Positions 18,735 to 27,221 are shown, counted from the stretch's first letter. The stretch: DNA of 64,000 nucleotides from Geobacillus proteiniphilus (GCF_001908025.1 NZ_MQMG01000007.1:18445-82444), one strand, 5' to 3'. Numbers and translations are program-made. Notes: generated from the sequence alone by a model not told the origin.

Positions 18735-19853
18735 ATGAATGATTTTCACCCGTTCGGTTGGTACGCGGCGAAAATTGCCCCGCATTTGCCGAAAAAAGCG
18801 TTTCAACCTGTGAAGTCCCGCTTGTTTGGAGGTCTGGCTTATGTAGGGCTCGTCATCACCGGCATCCTCGCTGTATCACTTTTTCATCTTCACCCGGTAT
18901 GGAACCTCCTCATCTCTGTTGTGCTTGGTTTCAGTTTTGCCGCGTTAGGATTTTTAGGACATGAAATTTTGCACGGCACAGTCGTCAAAACGCCATGGCT
19001 GCGCGATCTTCTCGGAGCGATCGCCTTTTGGCCGCTTTGCACCGGTCCGAAGTTGTGGAGAAAATGGCATAACGCCAGCCACCATGTGCATACCCAGCAT
19101 GAAGAAAAAGACCCGGACGCGTGGCCAAGCATGGAGAAATTAGCGAAAAGCCGCCTGCTCTCTTGGGTATATCGCATCCCGTTTCCGATTCGCGCTTTTT
19201 TCGCCTTTAGCTCCTTGTCCGTGATGTTTACCCTTCACTCGACCCGGATGCTGTTTTACTTTTTCAAAGACTTTCGCCGGAAGAACCGCGCGGTTGTCCT
19301 GTTTCAATTTTTCTTGCCGTGGGCGTCATGGCTCGGGCTGTTATGGCTGATCGGCTGGGAAAAGTGGGTTTTCGCCTTTTTGCTTCCGTTGCTTGTCGCC
19401 AACACGATCGTCATGAGCTATATCTCAACAAACCACCGGCTCAATCCGTTAGTGCCGGTCAACGATCCGTTGGCAAACAGCTTGTCCGTCACGGTGCCAA
19501 AGTGGGTGGATATCCTTCACTTCAACTTTTCGTACCATACCGAACATCATCTCTTTCCAGCGATGAGTTCGAAGTACTATCCGCTCGTGAAAACATACAT
19601 CAAACGAATGTGGCCCGACCGCTACCATGAAATGCCGATGGGAAAAGCGTTGGCCGCCCTTTGGAAAACGCCGCGCGTCTACTACGAGCAACACGAGCTC
19701 ATCGAGCCGAAGCAAGGCCATGTGTACGGCACGCTTGGCAATGGGTTGGATCCCGACCGGATTGTGCATCGCGAGCTGGAAACAGAGAAACAGCCGCGCT
19801 CAGCCAAAAAACGGGCAAAAACAAAAAAAGCGGCGGGGCAAGGGAATTTGTAG
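18735..19853 (+). CDS. Membrane fatty acid desaturase
   Basis: Membrane di-iron desaturase that introduces double bonds in acyl lipids or related substrates. The three histidine boxes are HEILH near residue 77, HNASHHVH near 112 and HTEHH near 268. Hydrophobic helices lie between them, and the C-terminal tail is strongly basic (KKRAKTKKAAGQG). The length is 372 residues. The ATG at 18735 follows AAAGGAGA. The leader is long (about 150 nt from a TATAAT at 18575-18580), which leaves room for cold or membrane-fluidity control, but no DesR site was recognised. Confidence 0.88.
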   Translation: MNDFHPFGWYAAKIAPHLPKKAFQPVKSRLFGGLAYVGLVITGILAVSLFHLHPVWNLLISVVLGFSFAALGFLGHEILHGTVVKTPWLRDLLGAIAFWPLCTGPKLWRKWHNASHHVHTQHEEKDPDAWPSMEKLAKSRLLSWVYRIPFPIRAFFAFSSLSVMFTLHSTRMLFYFFKDFRRKNRAVVLFQFFLPWASWLGLLWLIGWEKWVFAFLLPLLVANTIVMSYISTNHRLNPLVPVNDPLANSLSVTVPKWVDILHFNFSYHTEHHLFPAMSSKYYPLVKTYIKRMWPDRYHEMPMGKALAALWKTPRVYYEQHELIEPKQGHVYGTLGNGLDPDRIVHRELETEKQPRSAKKRAKTKKAAGQGNL

Positions 19854-19985
19854 AAAGGATTGGTTTTGCAACAATCCGCCACCTATGTGGTTCTCCTTTT
19901 GGATCATCGATCAAGAAGCGGCGGAGAAGTGAAAAGAGCGCTTTTCTTTCTGCAAACCTGCGTTTCCGTGTATGCACGCACAACC

Positions 19986-20021
19986 AAAAGGTGCCCCATC
20001 ATTTGGGACACCTTTTTTCTT
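19986..20021. terminator. Terminator between the desaturase and DUF302 genes
   Basis: AAAAGGTGCCCC and GGGACACCTTTTTT form a stem followed by T-rich sequence; A-rich sequence on the other side lets it serve the converging DUF302 gene as well. Confidence 0.8.
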
Positions 20022-20027
20022 TGCCCA

Positions 20028-20411
20028 TCAGCGGCAGCGGTCGAGGCAAGCGGCCAGCCGCTTCTCGATGTCGGCCGCGATTTCCTTCAACGCCGGCTCG
20101 TTTATCATGCCAACGAGCATCGTCGGTTTCGGCATGCCGATTTTCGTGATCCCGTTTTCTTCGTAGACAACGATTTTACACGGCAAAAAATAACCGACTA
20201 AGAGATTTTCGTTTAACACCCGCGCCGCTTCTTGCGGGTTGCATACTTCTAAAATGACCATCGGCGTGGAAAAATCGAGCCCTTTCTCTTGCAGCTTTTC
20301 GGTCACGCTGAACCGCCAGAGCACACCGAATCCTTCTTGTTTCAAGCTTTCTTCCAAACGCTCGATCGTTTCATTCATGCCCGTTGACACGTCAACCGTG
20401 TAATGGAACAT
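20028..20411 (-). CDS. DUF302 protein
   Basis: A 127-residue protein of the DUF302 family, with the typical start FHYTVDVSTGMNETIERLEESL, then EVCNPQEAARVL and the LPCKIVVYEENG segment containing the conserved cysteine. Function unknown. DUF302 genes often sit near sulfur- or redox-related genes; here it is the last gene downstream of the sulfur island, after the TauE-like transporter. Confidence 0.85.
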   Translation of the reverse strand: MFHYTVDVSTGMNETIERLEESLKQEGFGVLWRFSVTEKLQEKGLDFSTPMVILEVCNPQEAARVLNENLLVGYFLPCKIVVYEENGITKIGMPKPTMLVGMINEPALKEIAADIEKRLAACLDRCR

Positions 20412-20560
20412 CGCTCATTCTTCCCTTCGTTATGTTTTCCCGCTGTTTAGCATGCCCAAATGGATCGCGCACCATCACGCAGAAAACGGACAGCGAAACA
20501 TGATCAGTTCCAGCATTCACATGCCTTTTCCCGTGACCCGTCGCCTTTCAAGCGCTTCGA

Positions 20561-21343
20561 TCATAAAATATCCACCCAAATTTTCACCGCCGTCGCCAAA
20601 ATCAACACGGCAAGGATGACTTGCAGCACTTTCGTGTTCATTTTTTGCCCCGCTTTCGCCCCTAGCGGAGAGGCAAGCAAGCTCGCGACGACCATGATGA
20701 GAGCCGGAAGGTAATCGACTTGGCCGGTGGCGATTTTCCCGAACGTAGAACCAATGGAGGAAATGAACGTAATGGCCAAAGACGTGGCGATCGTCATTCG
20801 CGTCGGGATTTTCAGGACAACGAGCATGACCGGCACAAGCAAAAACGCCCCCGCCGCCCCGACGATGCCGGACCCGACGCCGATCAGAAACGCCAAGGCG
20901 GCCGCCACCCCTTTGTTGAACGTCACTTGGTCAAGCGGAATGTCATCGATCCCTTTTTTCGGCACAAACATCATGACCGCCGCCAATGCCGCCAAGATGC
21001 CGTAAACGACGTTAATCGTTCCCTCGCTCATCAGCTTCGAGCCATAGCCGCCGACAAAACTGCCGACAAGAATGCTCACGCCCATATAGAGAATGAGCGA
21101 TTTGTTCAAATAGCCGCTTTTTCGATACGCCCACACGCCGCCGATCGTGGCGAAAAACACTTGCACCGCGCTGATTCCCGACACTTCATGAGCGCTGAAC
21201 GCCGTCAGCCCAAACAACGGCGGAAGATACAAAAGCATTGGATATTTAATAATCGACCCGCCGATCCCAACCATCCCAGAAATAAATGAACCGACAAAGC
21301 CGATTAAAAAGATGACAATGAGAAACGCGAGCGAAACATCCAT
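20561..21343 (-). CDS. TauE/SafE-family anion exporter
   Basis: A 260-residue membrane protein with about eight helices and two internally repeated halves. Conserved segments are [19 protein letters not shown] in the first half and [20 protein letters not shown] in the second. TauE/SafE proteins are linked with export of sulfite, sulfoacetate or similar anions. It lies 69 bp downstream of the rhodanese-metallo-beta-lactamase gene, which oxidises persulfides to sulfite, so sulfite export is the likely role. The ATG at 21343 fits a GGGAGGG site. Confidence 0.85.
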   Translation of the reverse strand: MDVSLAFLIVIFLIGFVGSFISGMVGIGGSIIKYPMLLYLPPLFGLTAFSAHEVSGISAVQVFFATIGGVWAYRKSGYLNKSLILYMGVSILVGSFVGGYGSKLMSEGTINVVYGILAALAAVMMFVPKKGIDDIPLDQVTFNKGVAAALAFLIGVGSGIVGAAGAFLLVPVMLVVLKIPTRMTIATSLAITFISSIGSTFGKIATGQVDYLPALIMVVASLLASPLGAKAGQKMNTKVLQVILAVLILATAVKIWVDIL

Positions 21344-21411
21344 CGGCCATCCCTCCCTTTTGTTTTCAAAAAGGACGGGGCGCTCCCCGTCCCTTACCAA
21401 TTTGTATCACT

Positions 21412-22548
21412 TTAAGCATGGGTATGATGCAATGCACAGCGGTTCGGGCCGATCTCAAGCTCCCGCTGCGTTTCGATATCCACGGTTTTGAGCCCGCGGT
21501 TGATGGCGACAATGTCTTCAAAGTTCGGCGGTGTTTCGGTATTGGCGCTTTGGATGACAAGATCGATAAATTCGTCTTTTGGTTTGTTTTGCATCATCTC
21601 ATTGCGGGCGCGGATGCGGCCTAACGTATCGCCGACATACCCCTCCGCATTGATTTCTTCATCTAAATCAGCGTAGTGAGCCGGCAAGACGATCACATCA
21701 TCAGCCATGGCCGCGACTTTTTCGTACACGGTGTCATACAAATCCGCCGCCCATTCCGCCACCTTGCCGCCGAGGTCCGGCCGCCCGAGACCGCCGACAA
21801 AGATGGTGTCGCCGGAGAACAGCCATTTGCCGTTGACAAAGAACGAGACGCTGCCTGGCGTATGCCCCGGTGTTTTCACTGCCAACACTTCCAAATGCAC
21901 GTTTTCGAAGTCGATCGTTTCATGTTGCTCGAGCGGCTCGAAATCAAACACCGCTCCCTCGCTTTTCATCAAGTAGTACGCCGCCCCGGTCCGCTCGGCC
22001 AGCGCCTTGCCTCCGGAAAGATGGTCGGCATGCAAGTGTGAGTCCACGATATGCGTGATCTTTACCCCTTCTTGTTGGGCTGCTTGTTCGTACACATCGA
22101 TAAACCGCAGCGGATCGACGACAAGCGCTTCGCTTCCCGAGATGACCATATACGACAGGCATCCTTTGCCGACGCGGATGAATTGGTAAATTTTCAATTG
22201 ATCATCTTCGTATACTTTGGCTTGATGGAGATGCTCGCTCCACGCCTGCATCCCGCCAGCGAGCGTATAAACGTTGTCAAACCCGGCTTCCGCCAGCTGT
22301 TCGGCGACAAACGCCGCCGATCCTCCTTTGGCGCACACCACGACGATGTCTTTGTCTTTCGGAAGACGGCCGACAATCGAGTCAACCCCATCGATCAACT
22401 CAAAATACGGAACGTTCAAATAGGCAAAGTTTTCCCCTTCGATTTTCCAATCGCGAAAATCGCTTTCGTTGCGGACGTCCAAGATGAACAGCGGTTCTTT
22501 GTTTAACACCTTTTCCGTCATTTGTTGCACGGTCATTTCTTTCACCAT
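21412..22548 (-). CDS. Rhodanese-metallo-beta-lactamase fusion (persulfide dioxygenase-like)
   Basis: A 378-residue fusion. Residues 1-110 form a rhodanese domain with the active-site loop VVCAKGGSAAF. The rest is a metallo-beta-lactamase fold with HLHADHLSGG, KTPGHTPGSV and FSGDTIFVGG. Such proteins act with CstR-controlled sulfide detoxification and oxidise persulfides, as CstB and PDO-type enzymes do. The start at 22548 follows AGGGGGT. It ends with EIGPNRCA, a C-terminal block found again in the remnant at 25527-25956. It is the sixth gene of the apparent sulfur operon. Confidence 0.85.
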   Translation of the reverse strand: MVKEMTVQQMTEKVLNKEPLFILDVRNESDFRDWKIEGENFAYLNVPYFELIDGVDSIVGRLPKDKDIVVVCAKGGSAAFVAEQLAEAGFDNVYTLAGGMQAWSEHLHQAKVYEDDQLKIYQFIRVGKGCLSYMVISGSEALVVDPLRFIDVYEQAAQQEGVKITHIVDSHLHADHLSGGKALAERTGAAYYLMKSEGAVFDFEPLEQHETIDFENVHLEVLAVKTPGHTPGSVSFFVNGKWLFSGDTIFVGGLGRPDLGGKVAEWAADLYDTVYEKVAAMADDVIVLPAHYADLDEEINAEGYVGDTLGRIRARNEMMQNKPKDEFIDLVIQSANTETPPNFEDIVAINRGLKTVDIETQRELEIGPNRCALHHTHA

Positions 22549-22553
22549 ATTAA

Positions 22554-22571
22554 CATACCCCCTAATGTATA
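22554..22571. promoter_or_regulatory. Possible CstR-type operator before the rhodanese-MBL gene
   Basis: CATACCCCCTAATGTATA contains an ATACCCC half site and a GTATA half with imperfect symmetry. It resembles the better sites at 24028, 27894 and 23732. It overlaps the gene's ribosome binding site. Confidence 0.4.
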
Positions 22572-22597
22572 TTTGATTGTTTAAAAAGGCCGCTCCA

Positions 22598-23167
22598 TTA
22601 CGATTGAGCGGAATCGAGCGGCCCGTTCCATTGCGACATGCCGGGAACGACGTTTCGCACACGGTCAAATCCTTTTTCGGCCAGCTTTTGCGCGGCCAAA
22701 TCGCTCCGTGTCCCTGTGCGGCACACGACGTAAATCGTTTTGTCTTTCGGAAGTTCCTCCATCCGGCGATCGAGCTCTCCAAGCGGAATCGAAACGGCGC
22801 CCGGAATATGGCCAAACGCATACTCCGCTGGTTCGCGGACATCCAAGACAAACGAATTAGGATCGTCCAGTTTTTCTTGCAATTCTTCATTCGATACGAC
22901 ATGAGGAAATGCCGTTTCTTTGCGTGCTTCATTTTCCGTTGCCTTGCGGATATAATGTTTCAAAATCCCATTTTCTTCAATTGTTCCTAAATATTGATGC
23001 CCTGTGCTTTCCGCCCATGCTTTGATATCGGCTTTGGACCCCTTATCCGTCGCCTGCACTTCCAACACTTGGCCCGGCTCCAATTCGTTGATCGCCTTTT
23101 TCGTGCGGACGATCGGCATCGGGCAGGACAATCCTTTAGCATCTACGGTCATATCGACTTTGATCAT
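22598..23167 (-). CDS. TusA-rhodanese fusion sulfurtransferase
   Basis: A 189-residue sulfur carrier. The N-terminal TusA domain (1-75) has the CPMP motif in AKGLSCPMPIVRTKKAI. The C-terminal rhodanese domain (90-189) has LDVREPAEYAFGHIPGA and the catalytic loop VVCRTGTRS. Fusion of donor and acceptor domains suggests persulfide relay within one chain. It lies 49 bp before the rhodanese-MBL gene in the same operon. The start at 23167 has an AAGGGGGGA site. Confidence 0.88.
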   Translation of the reverse strand: MIKVDMTVDAKGLSCPMPIVRTKKAINELEPGQVLEVQATDKGSKADIKAWAESTGHQYLGTIEENGILKHYIRKATENEARKETAFPHVVSNEELQEKLDDPNSFVLDVREPAEYAFGHIPGAVSIPLGELDRRMEELPKDKTIYVVCRTGTRSDLAAQKLAEKGFDRVRNVVPGMSQWNGPLDSAQS

Positions 23168-23230
23168 TGGTTGATTCCCCCCTTGATTGTTTATTCGACA
23201 GGCCCTTCCCAGGCCAACGACTCCCTCATT

Positions 23231-23713
23231 TTAAATGAATAAGTTCACATTTCCTTCCGACGCATCCGCCAAATACGCGGCGACGCCGGCAAACTCAATG
23301 CCGTCGATCAATTCTTCCGGCTTCAGTCCAAGCAAATCGACCGTCATTTGGCAGGCGACGAGTTTTATACCTTGCTCTTTCGCCATCTCGATCAACTGCG
23401 GAAGCGGCATGGCGTTATGTTTCTTGATCACCTTTTTGATCAACTTTGGGCCGATGCCGGCAAAATTCATGCGCGACAGCCCCATGCGGTCCGCGCCGCG
23501 CGGCATCATCTTCGCAAACATCTTTTCGAGAAATCCTTTTTGCACCGGAACCGGCGCCTCTTTCCGCAAGGCGTTCAGCCCCCAGAACGTATGAAAAATC
23601 GTCACGTCATGGTCGTATGCCGCGGCGCCGTTGGCGATGATGTAGGCCGCCATCGCCTTGTCATAGTCGCCGCTGAACAAAATGATCGTCGTCTTTTTCT
23701 TCGGCTGTGTCAT
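23231..23713 (-). CDS. DsrE-family sulfur carrier (DsrE2-like)
   Basis: A 160-residue DsrE/DsrF-like protein. Visible are TTIILFSGDYDKAMAAYIIA at the N-terminus, FHTFWGLNALRKE, a hydrophobic basic middle, and VACQMTVDLLGLKPEEL containing the conserved cysteine. DsrE2 proteins exchange persulfide sulfur with TusA and rhodanese partners; genes for both lie on either side. The start has an AAAGGAGG site, and an inverted repeat resembling a CstR operator sits 20 bp upstream. Confidence 0.86.
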   Translation of the reverse strand: MTQPKKKTTIILFSGDYDKAMAAYIIANGAAAYDHDVTIFHTFWGLNALRKEAPVPVQKGFLEKMFAKMMPRGADRMGLSRMNFAGIGPKLIKKVIKKHNAMPLPQLIEMAKEQGIKLVACQMTVDLLGLKPEELIDGIEFAGVAAYLADASEGNVNLFI

Positions 23714-23731
23714 CTGGCCGCCTCCTTTCTA

Positions 23732-23749
23732 TATACCTACACAGGTATA
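23732..23749. promoter_or_regulatory. Candidate CstR-type operator before dsrE
   Basis: TATACCTACACAGGTATA is an 18-bp inverted repeat (TATACCT/AGGTATA) in the same position as the other sites of this island. Confidence 0.5.
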
Positions 23750-23763
23750 AGAAAGACCGGAAA

Positions 23764-23991
23764 TTATCCTTTTTGAATCCAGAACGTCAACACACCGTTT
23801 TCCTCTTTCATATCAATAACCGTATGCCCGCTTGTTTTCGCCCATGCCGGCAAATCGTTTTTCGCCCCTTTATCGGTCGTTTGCACCTCCAGCACTTGTC
23901 CCGATTCCAATTCGTCCATCGCCTTTTTGGCTCTCACCACCGGCATCGGGCAGGCAAGTCCTTTGGCATCCAATACTTTCGCTACGTTCAT
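23764..23991 (-). CDS. TusA-family sulfur carrier
   Basis: A 75-residue stand-alone TusA domain with the sulfur-accepting cysteine in LDAKGLACPMPVVRAKKAM and a C-terminal EENGVLTFWIQKG. It receives persulfide sulfur from rhodanese or DsrE partners. It follows the cstR-like repressor gene and is preceded by the best CstR-type operator of the region. Ribosome binding site AAGGAGG. Confidence 0.9.
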   Translation of the reverse strand: MNVAKVLDAKGLACPMPVVRAKKAMDELESGQVLEVQTTDKGAKNDLPAWAKTSGHTVIDMKEENGVLTFWIQKG

Positions 23992-24027
23992 TGTGATAAC
24001 CTCCTTGACATCATATGTTTTATTACC

Positions 24028-24045
24028 ATTACCCCTATGGGTATA
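24028..24045. promoter_or_regulatory. CstR-type operator before tusA
   Basis: ATTACCCCTATGGGTATA contains the inverted repeat TACCC-CTATG-GGTA. The core TACCCCTAYGGGTAT also occurs at 27894-27910. CsoR/CstR repressors bind such GC-centred repeats with A/T flanks. Confidence 0.65.
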
Positions 24046-24102
24046 TTACTACAAGAAAAAGAACGTTGTCAACACGTTTTTCTCTTGCTGTTGACCAACG
24101 GG

Positions 24103-24363
24103 TTATCGGCTTTTTACCAATAGTTCAACTGCTTCTTTGACAAGGTCGTCTGTGTTCTCTCCTTTTTGCATGCTTTCACGCAGACAGTGCTCTAAATTCG
24201 TGCTGACGATCACGGCAATGGCGCGGTCAATGGCATTGCGCGCCGCTGAAAGCTGAGAAACGACGCTCTTGCAGTCCTTCCCTTGTTCCATCATGCCAAG
24301 AACGCCTTTAATTTGTCCTTCAATCCGTTTTAAGCGGTTTTTGATTTCTTTATTGTATTCCAT
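24103..24363 (-). CDS. cstR: CstR-like persulfide-sensing repressor (CsoR family)
   Basis: An 86-residue all-helical CsoR/RcnR-family repressor. The two thiols are Cys in GKDCKSVVSQL and Cys in NLEHCLRE. The first follows the CsoR/CstR pattern, and the lack of the copper-binding His spacing in the second helix favours the persulfide sensor CstR over copper-sensing CsoR. The ATG at 24363 overlaps the end of the upstream rhodanese gene by 34 bp. It probably represses the sulfur genes around it until reactive sulfur species cross-link its cysteines. Confidence 0.8.
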   Translation of the reverse strand: MEYNKEIKNRLKRIEGQIKGVLGMMEQGKDCKSVVSQLSAARNAIDRAIAVIVSTNLEHCLRESMQKGENTDDLVKEAVELLVKSR

Positions 24364-24722
24364 TGGTCCATTCGCCCCCTTTCTCGGCAGTCGCAAGCGG
24401 CGATCGAATAGCTTTTCACCTCATAGCCATAGCGGCGCAACAGCCGGATGCCGACGTTTTTTTCGATGGCATCTTGGGCAATGATATGAAGCGGCTTTCG
24501 CGGGATATGCCGAACATGCCGTTTCAAATACGCCACCGGAATATGCAACGCTTGGCCAAATATGGGGCCATTGCTTTCATTATAATCGCGCAAGTCGACA
24601 AGAAGCAAGCCGTCCGGCACCTCTCCTACCGGAAGGCACGGAATATTTTTCACAGGATAGTAGCGTCGGTACAACGCAACGCTCAAAAGAAAAAGAAAGA
24701 ATAACAAACTACTGCCTGTCAA
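24330..24722 (-). CDS. Membrane-anchored rhodanese-like protein without catalytic cysteine
   Basis: A 130-residue protein: one N-terminal membrane helix (LLFFLFLLSVALY), then a rhodanese-like fold with LLVDLRDYNESNGPIFGQALHI. The position of the active-site loop reads IIAQDAIEKNVG, without cysteine, but there is a CDC motif near the C-terminus. The TTG at 24722 is chosen because AGAGGGGGTGA lies at correct spacing. It overlaps the cstR start by 34 bp and so leads the sulfur operon. It may be a structural or sensing partner rather than a sulfurtransferase. Confidence 0.65.
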   Translation of the reverse strand: MTGSSLLFFLFLLSVALYRRYYPVKNIPCLPVGEVPDGLLLVDLRDYNESNGPIFGQALHIPVAYLKRHVRHIPRKPLHIIAQDAIEKNVGIRLLRRYGYEVKSYSIAACDCRERGRMDQWNTIKKSKTA

Positions 24723-24760
24723 CGGTTCACCCCCTCTGCTTCTCCTATGCACGATCATTA

Positions 24761-24778
24761 TATACCCTGTGCAGTATA
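24761..24778. promoter_or_regulatory. Candidate CstR-type operator at the head of the sulfur operon
   Basis: TATACCCTGTGCAGTATA has a TATACCC half and a partial GTATA half, about 40 bp upstream of the first gene. It is weaker than the tusA and ccdA sites. Confidence 0.45.
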
Positions 24779-24811
24779 ATGACAACAAGAATCATTTCCC
24801 TGAACAATCGG

Positions 24812-25381
24812 CTATTTCCAGCGAATCAACAGACCATAGACAGCCGGGTGAAAACGGACCAATTCCACATCACTCGCCTTTTGTTTCACATAGGAAAGCA
24901 GTTCATCCGACGGAATCCGCTCATGAAGCGGCGGCCCCATTTCGCTTTCAACCGCTTCCCATTCAATGAAAAGAAATCGTCCATTCGGCTTCATCACGCG
25001 GCGAATCTCGTCGACGACAGCGTCTTTTTGTTCCACTTCATGAAAGACAAACGCCATGATTCCTTTATCCATCGAATGAGAAAGCAAGGCGGTTGAAGCG
25101 ACATCCGCCACCTGATATTCAATGTTGGTTATCGAAAACTGCTGCGCCCGTTTTTTTAATAACTGGATCATTTCCGGCTGCACATCGACCGCGTATACTT
25201 TTCCATTTGTCGCCTGCGCGAGAGGAATCGTAAAATAGCCATTCCCGGCGCCAAGATCAACGACCGTGTCATCCGGTTTCACGGACAACATCGAAATCGC
25301 CTGTTGCGGGTCGATCCACTCTTTGCGCTTCGGGTCGAGCAGTCGATCAGCGTGTTCATAATGAAAACGATGCCCTGTCAT
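24812..25381 (-). CDS. Class I SAM-dependent methyltransferase
   Basis: A 189-residue methyltransferase with the SAM-binding motif VVDLGAGNGYFTIPLA near residue 38, the acidic end of motif II (KVYAVDVQPEM) and motif III-like GRFLFIEWEAVESE. Substrate unknown. The ATG at 25381 has a GGAGGGG site. It lies upstream of the sulfur operon in the same direction; methylation of thiol or sulfide acceptors is possible but not shown. Confidence 0.8.
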   Translation of the reverse strand: MTGHRFHYEHADRLLDPKRKEWIDPQQAISMLSVKPDDTVVDLGAGNGYFTIPLAQATNGKVYAVDVQPEMIQLLKKRAQQFSITNIEYQVADVASTALLSHSMDKGIMAFVFHEVEQKDAVVDEIRRVMKPNGRFLFIEWEAVESEMGPPLHERIPSDELLSYVKQKASDVELVRFHPAVYGLLIRWK

Positions 25382-25487
25382 CCTGTCCCCTCCTATTCGA
25401 CAACTTGTATTCGTTATTGTATTCTTTTTATCGGTTTCCAAACGACTCACATCAACCAGTCGACACGCCCATTATGAGTCTGAAACA

Positions 25488-25525
25488 TGAAAAGGGCCGG
25501 CATCGGAAAACGCCGGCTTCTTTTC
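25488..25525. terminator. Terminator after the rhodanese-MBL remnant
   Basis: Inverted GCCGGC arms around ATCGGAAAAC, with TTCTTTTCCC on one side and CCCTTTTC on the other strand. Confidence 0.65.
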
Positions 25526-25526
25526 C

Positions 25527-25956
25527 CTACCGAACGGCGCAACGGTTTGGGCCGATTTCCATCTCCCGTTGTTCGTCTTCTGTCGGATGCAGTTTCCCCA
25601 TATTCGTCTGCCGGATTTCCTTATAAGCATTCGGCTGCGGAGCAAGTTTTCATGCCGCCTTCAATCGAATAAACGTCCGTATAGCCCGCCGCTTCCAACT
25701 GCTCTGCCACAAACTCCGACGAGCCGCCCTTCGCACAAACGGCATAAATCGTTTTGCTTTTGTCTTTCGGCAAACGGTCCAAATACGGTTCGATACCGTC
25801 CAACACGTCAAAATACGGAATATTGACGACCTCAACGCCTTTGCCTTCGATCCGCCAATCGGCAAAATCTTCAGGGTTGCGGGCGTCTACAATAAACAAC
25901 TCTTCACCGCGCATGATTTGATTGGCGATTTCTTTGACCGAAATCGTTTTTGCCAA
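25527..25956 (-). pseudogene. Rhodanese-MBL (persulfide dioxygenase-like) gene with its centre deleted
   Basis: The first 110 codons form a rhodanese domain (start MAKTISVKEIANQIM, loop YAVCAKGGSSEFV, then GGMKT). The frame then closes in CSAAECL. In another frame the text goes on as [20 protein letters not shown] and ends [10 protein letters not shown], stop 25527. That tail is the normal C-terminus of rhodanese-metallo-beta-lactamase proteins, as in the intact gene at 21412-22548. The whole metallo-beta-lactamase domain is missing, so the gene is a deleted paralogue. A rhodanese fragment could still be made. Confidence 0.8.
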
Positions 25957-26002
25957 CCATACCCAGCCCCTACGTCATCGCTCTATCATTCACATGTGAT
26001 TT

Positions 26003-26248
26003 TCAGCGATGATTCGCTTCGTTCCATAACGCCATAATCGTTTCCGGGTCATACCCGAGCACCCAGCGGCCGTTAATTTCGATTTGCGGCACGCCCATTT
26101 GCCCGGTCGTTTCCACCAGTCTCCGCGCCGCTTCCGGATTGAGCTCGACATTCACTTCCTTGAATGGAATCCCTTGGGCGCGCAAAAAGTTTTTCGCCAT
26201 TACACAATATGGGCATGTAGTGGTTGTATAAACGGTGACTTGCGCCAT
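26003..26248 (-). CDS. Glutaredoxin-family protein
   Basis: An 81-residue glutaredoxin fold with the redox motif TTTCPYCVMAKNFL, the cis-proline segment MGVPQIEI, and WVLGYDPET. It may reduce persulfides or disulfides on the neighbouring sulfur carriers. The ATG at 26248 follows AGGAGGAAG. It starts 23 bp after the stop of the upstream DsrE-like gene, in the same operon. Confidence 0.88.
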   Translation of the reverse strand: MAQVTVYTTTTCPYCVMAKNFLRAQGIPFKEVNVELNPEAARRLVETTGQMGVPQIEINGRWVLGYDPETIMALWNEANHR

Positions 26249-26271
26249 ATTCTCCTTCCTCCTCTCCCTCA

Positions 26272-26661
26272 TTAGAAGGCCAATGTAATGTCCGCGTCTT
26301 TCGCGAACTGCAGGAACGTCGCCGCCCCCGCCACTTCAATGCCATCAACGAATTGGTCTTTGTCCAACCCCATGACGTCCATGGTCATTTGGCAAGCGAT
26401 CAGCTTCACACCCATCCCTTGCGCCATTTGAAGCAATTCTGCAATCGATGGAACGTTCGCTTTTTGGAACCCTTGTTGAAAATGTTCTTTCCCTTCAGGA
26501 ATCGGCAATTGTTTGTGCGCTTCTTTGTGGATGAGATTCAACCCTTCAAACGTGAAAAACACGCCGACTTCTGCGTCTGCCGCCGCAGCGGCTGTCGCGA
26601 TGTTGAACACCTTGTACGCATCAAACAACCCGCCGTTTGCCGCAATGATCGCTACTTTCAT
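26272..26661 (-). CDS. DsrE-family sulfur carrier
   Basis: A 129-residue DsrE/DsrF-like protein starting KVAIIAANGGLFDAYKVFNI, with FFTFEGLNLIHKEAH and the cysteine in KLIACQMTMDVMGLDKDQF. It is a second paralogue of the protein at 23231-23713 but lacks its basic insertion. The leader (26661-26770) is rich in TATACAC/GTGTATA repeats, which may hold control sites. It is probably co-transcribed with the glutaredoxin. Confidence 0.85.
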   Translation of the reverse strand: MKVAIIAANGGLFDAYKVFNIATAAAAADAEVGVFFTFEGLNLIHKEAHKQLPIPEGKEHFQQGFQKANVPSIAELLQMAQGMGVKLIACQMTMDVMGLDKDQFVDGIEVAGAATFLQFAKDADITLAF

Positions 26662-26828
26662 CGAGATAACCTCCTTATGTTTTTTGTTATTATGTTTGAT
26701 ACCTATCCCGGTTTTATACACGTACATGCGTTGTATACACATACGTGTATGTGTATTACAATCCCTATGTTATCGAATCGCTTTCCTTTTGTCAACAAAA
26801 AAGAAAAAATGGCGAGAAAGTGCCGCTG

Positions 26829-27197
26829 TCAAAGCAAAGTGAAGAAATAATAGCCAAACAATCCAGTGATCAGCAACAACAAGGACGCCAAAAACCAAAT
26901 TAACGGGCGTGACGGCCGGAACGTTTGTTCATTAATTTGTTTTGTCTTCATGACATAACTAATGGTGGAAAACACAATCGTGCAGACGGAAATCACCACC
27001 GCCAATGCCCCGATGAGCTGGACAAGAAATGTCGACAGGGCGCTCGCCGTTGATTTTTCATGCAAGTTGATCATCAAGAAAGCAATTCCGATCACAGCGA
27101 TCGAAGTGCGAATCCAAGCGAGAAACGTCCGTTCATTGGCTAAGTGTTGCTGAATATATTTTGAATCCTCTGTCGGCTTTGGTCTTTCTTCTCTCAT
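26829..27197 (-). CDS. DUF202 membrane protein
   Basis: A 122-residue protein with three membrane helices. The DUF202 signature LANERTFLAWIRTSIAVIGI is near residue 20. Function unknown in bacteria; the family resembles YidH. It lies downstream of the broken ccdA/TlpA pair on the same strand. Confidence 0.85.
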   Translation of the reverse strand: MREERPKPTEDSKYIQQHLANERTFLAWIRTSIAVIGIAFLMINLHEKSTASALSTFLVQLIGALAVVISVCTIVFSTISYVMKTKQINEQTFRPSRPLIWFLASLLLLITGLFGYYFFTLL

Positions 27198-27221
27198 TCA
27201 CCATTTCCCCTTTTGCCAAAC

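Noticed and set aside
24103..24363. Copper-sensing CsoR
   Set aside because: The cysteine and histidine pattern (NLEHC) and the sulfur gene context fit CstR better; no copper-ATPase gene is near.
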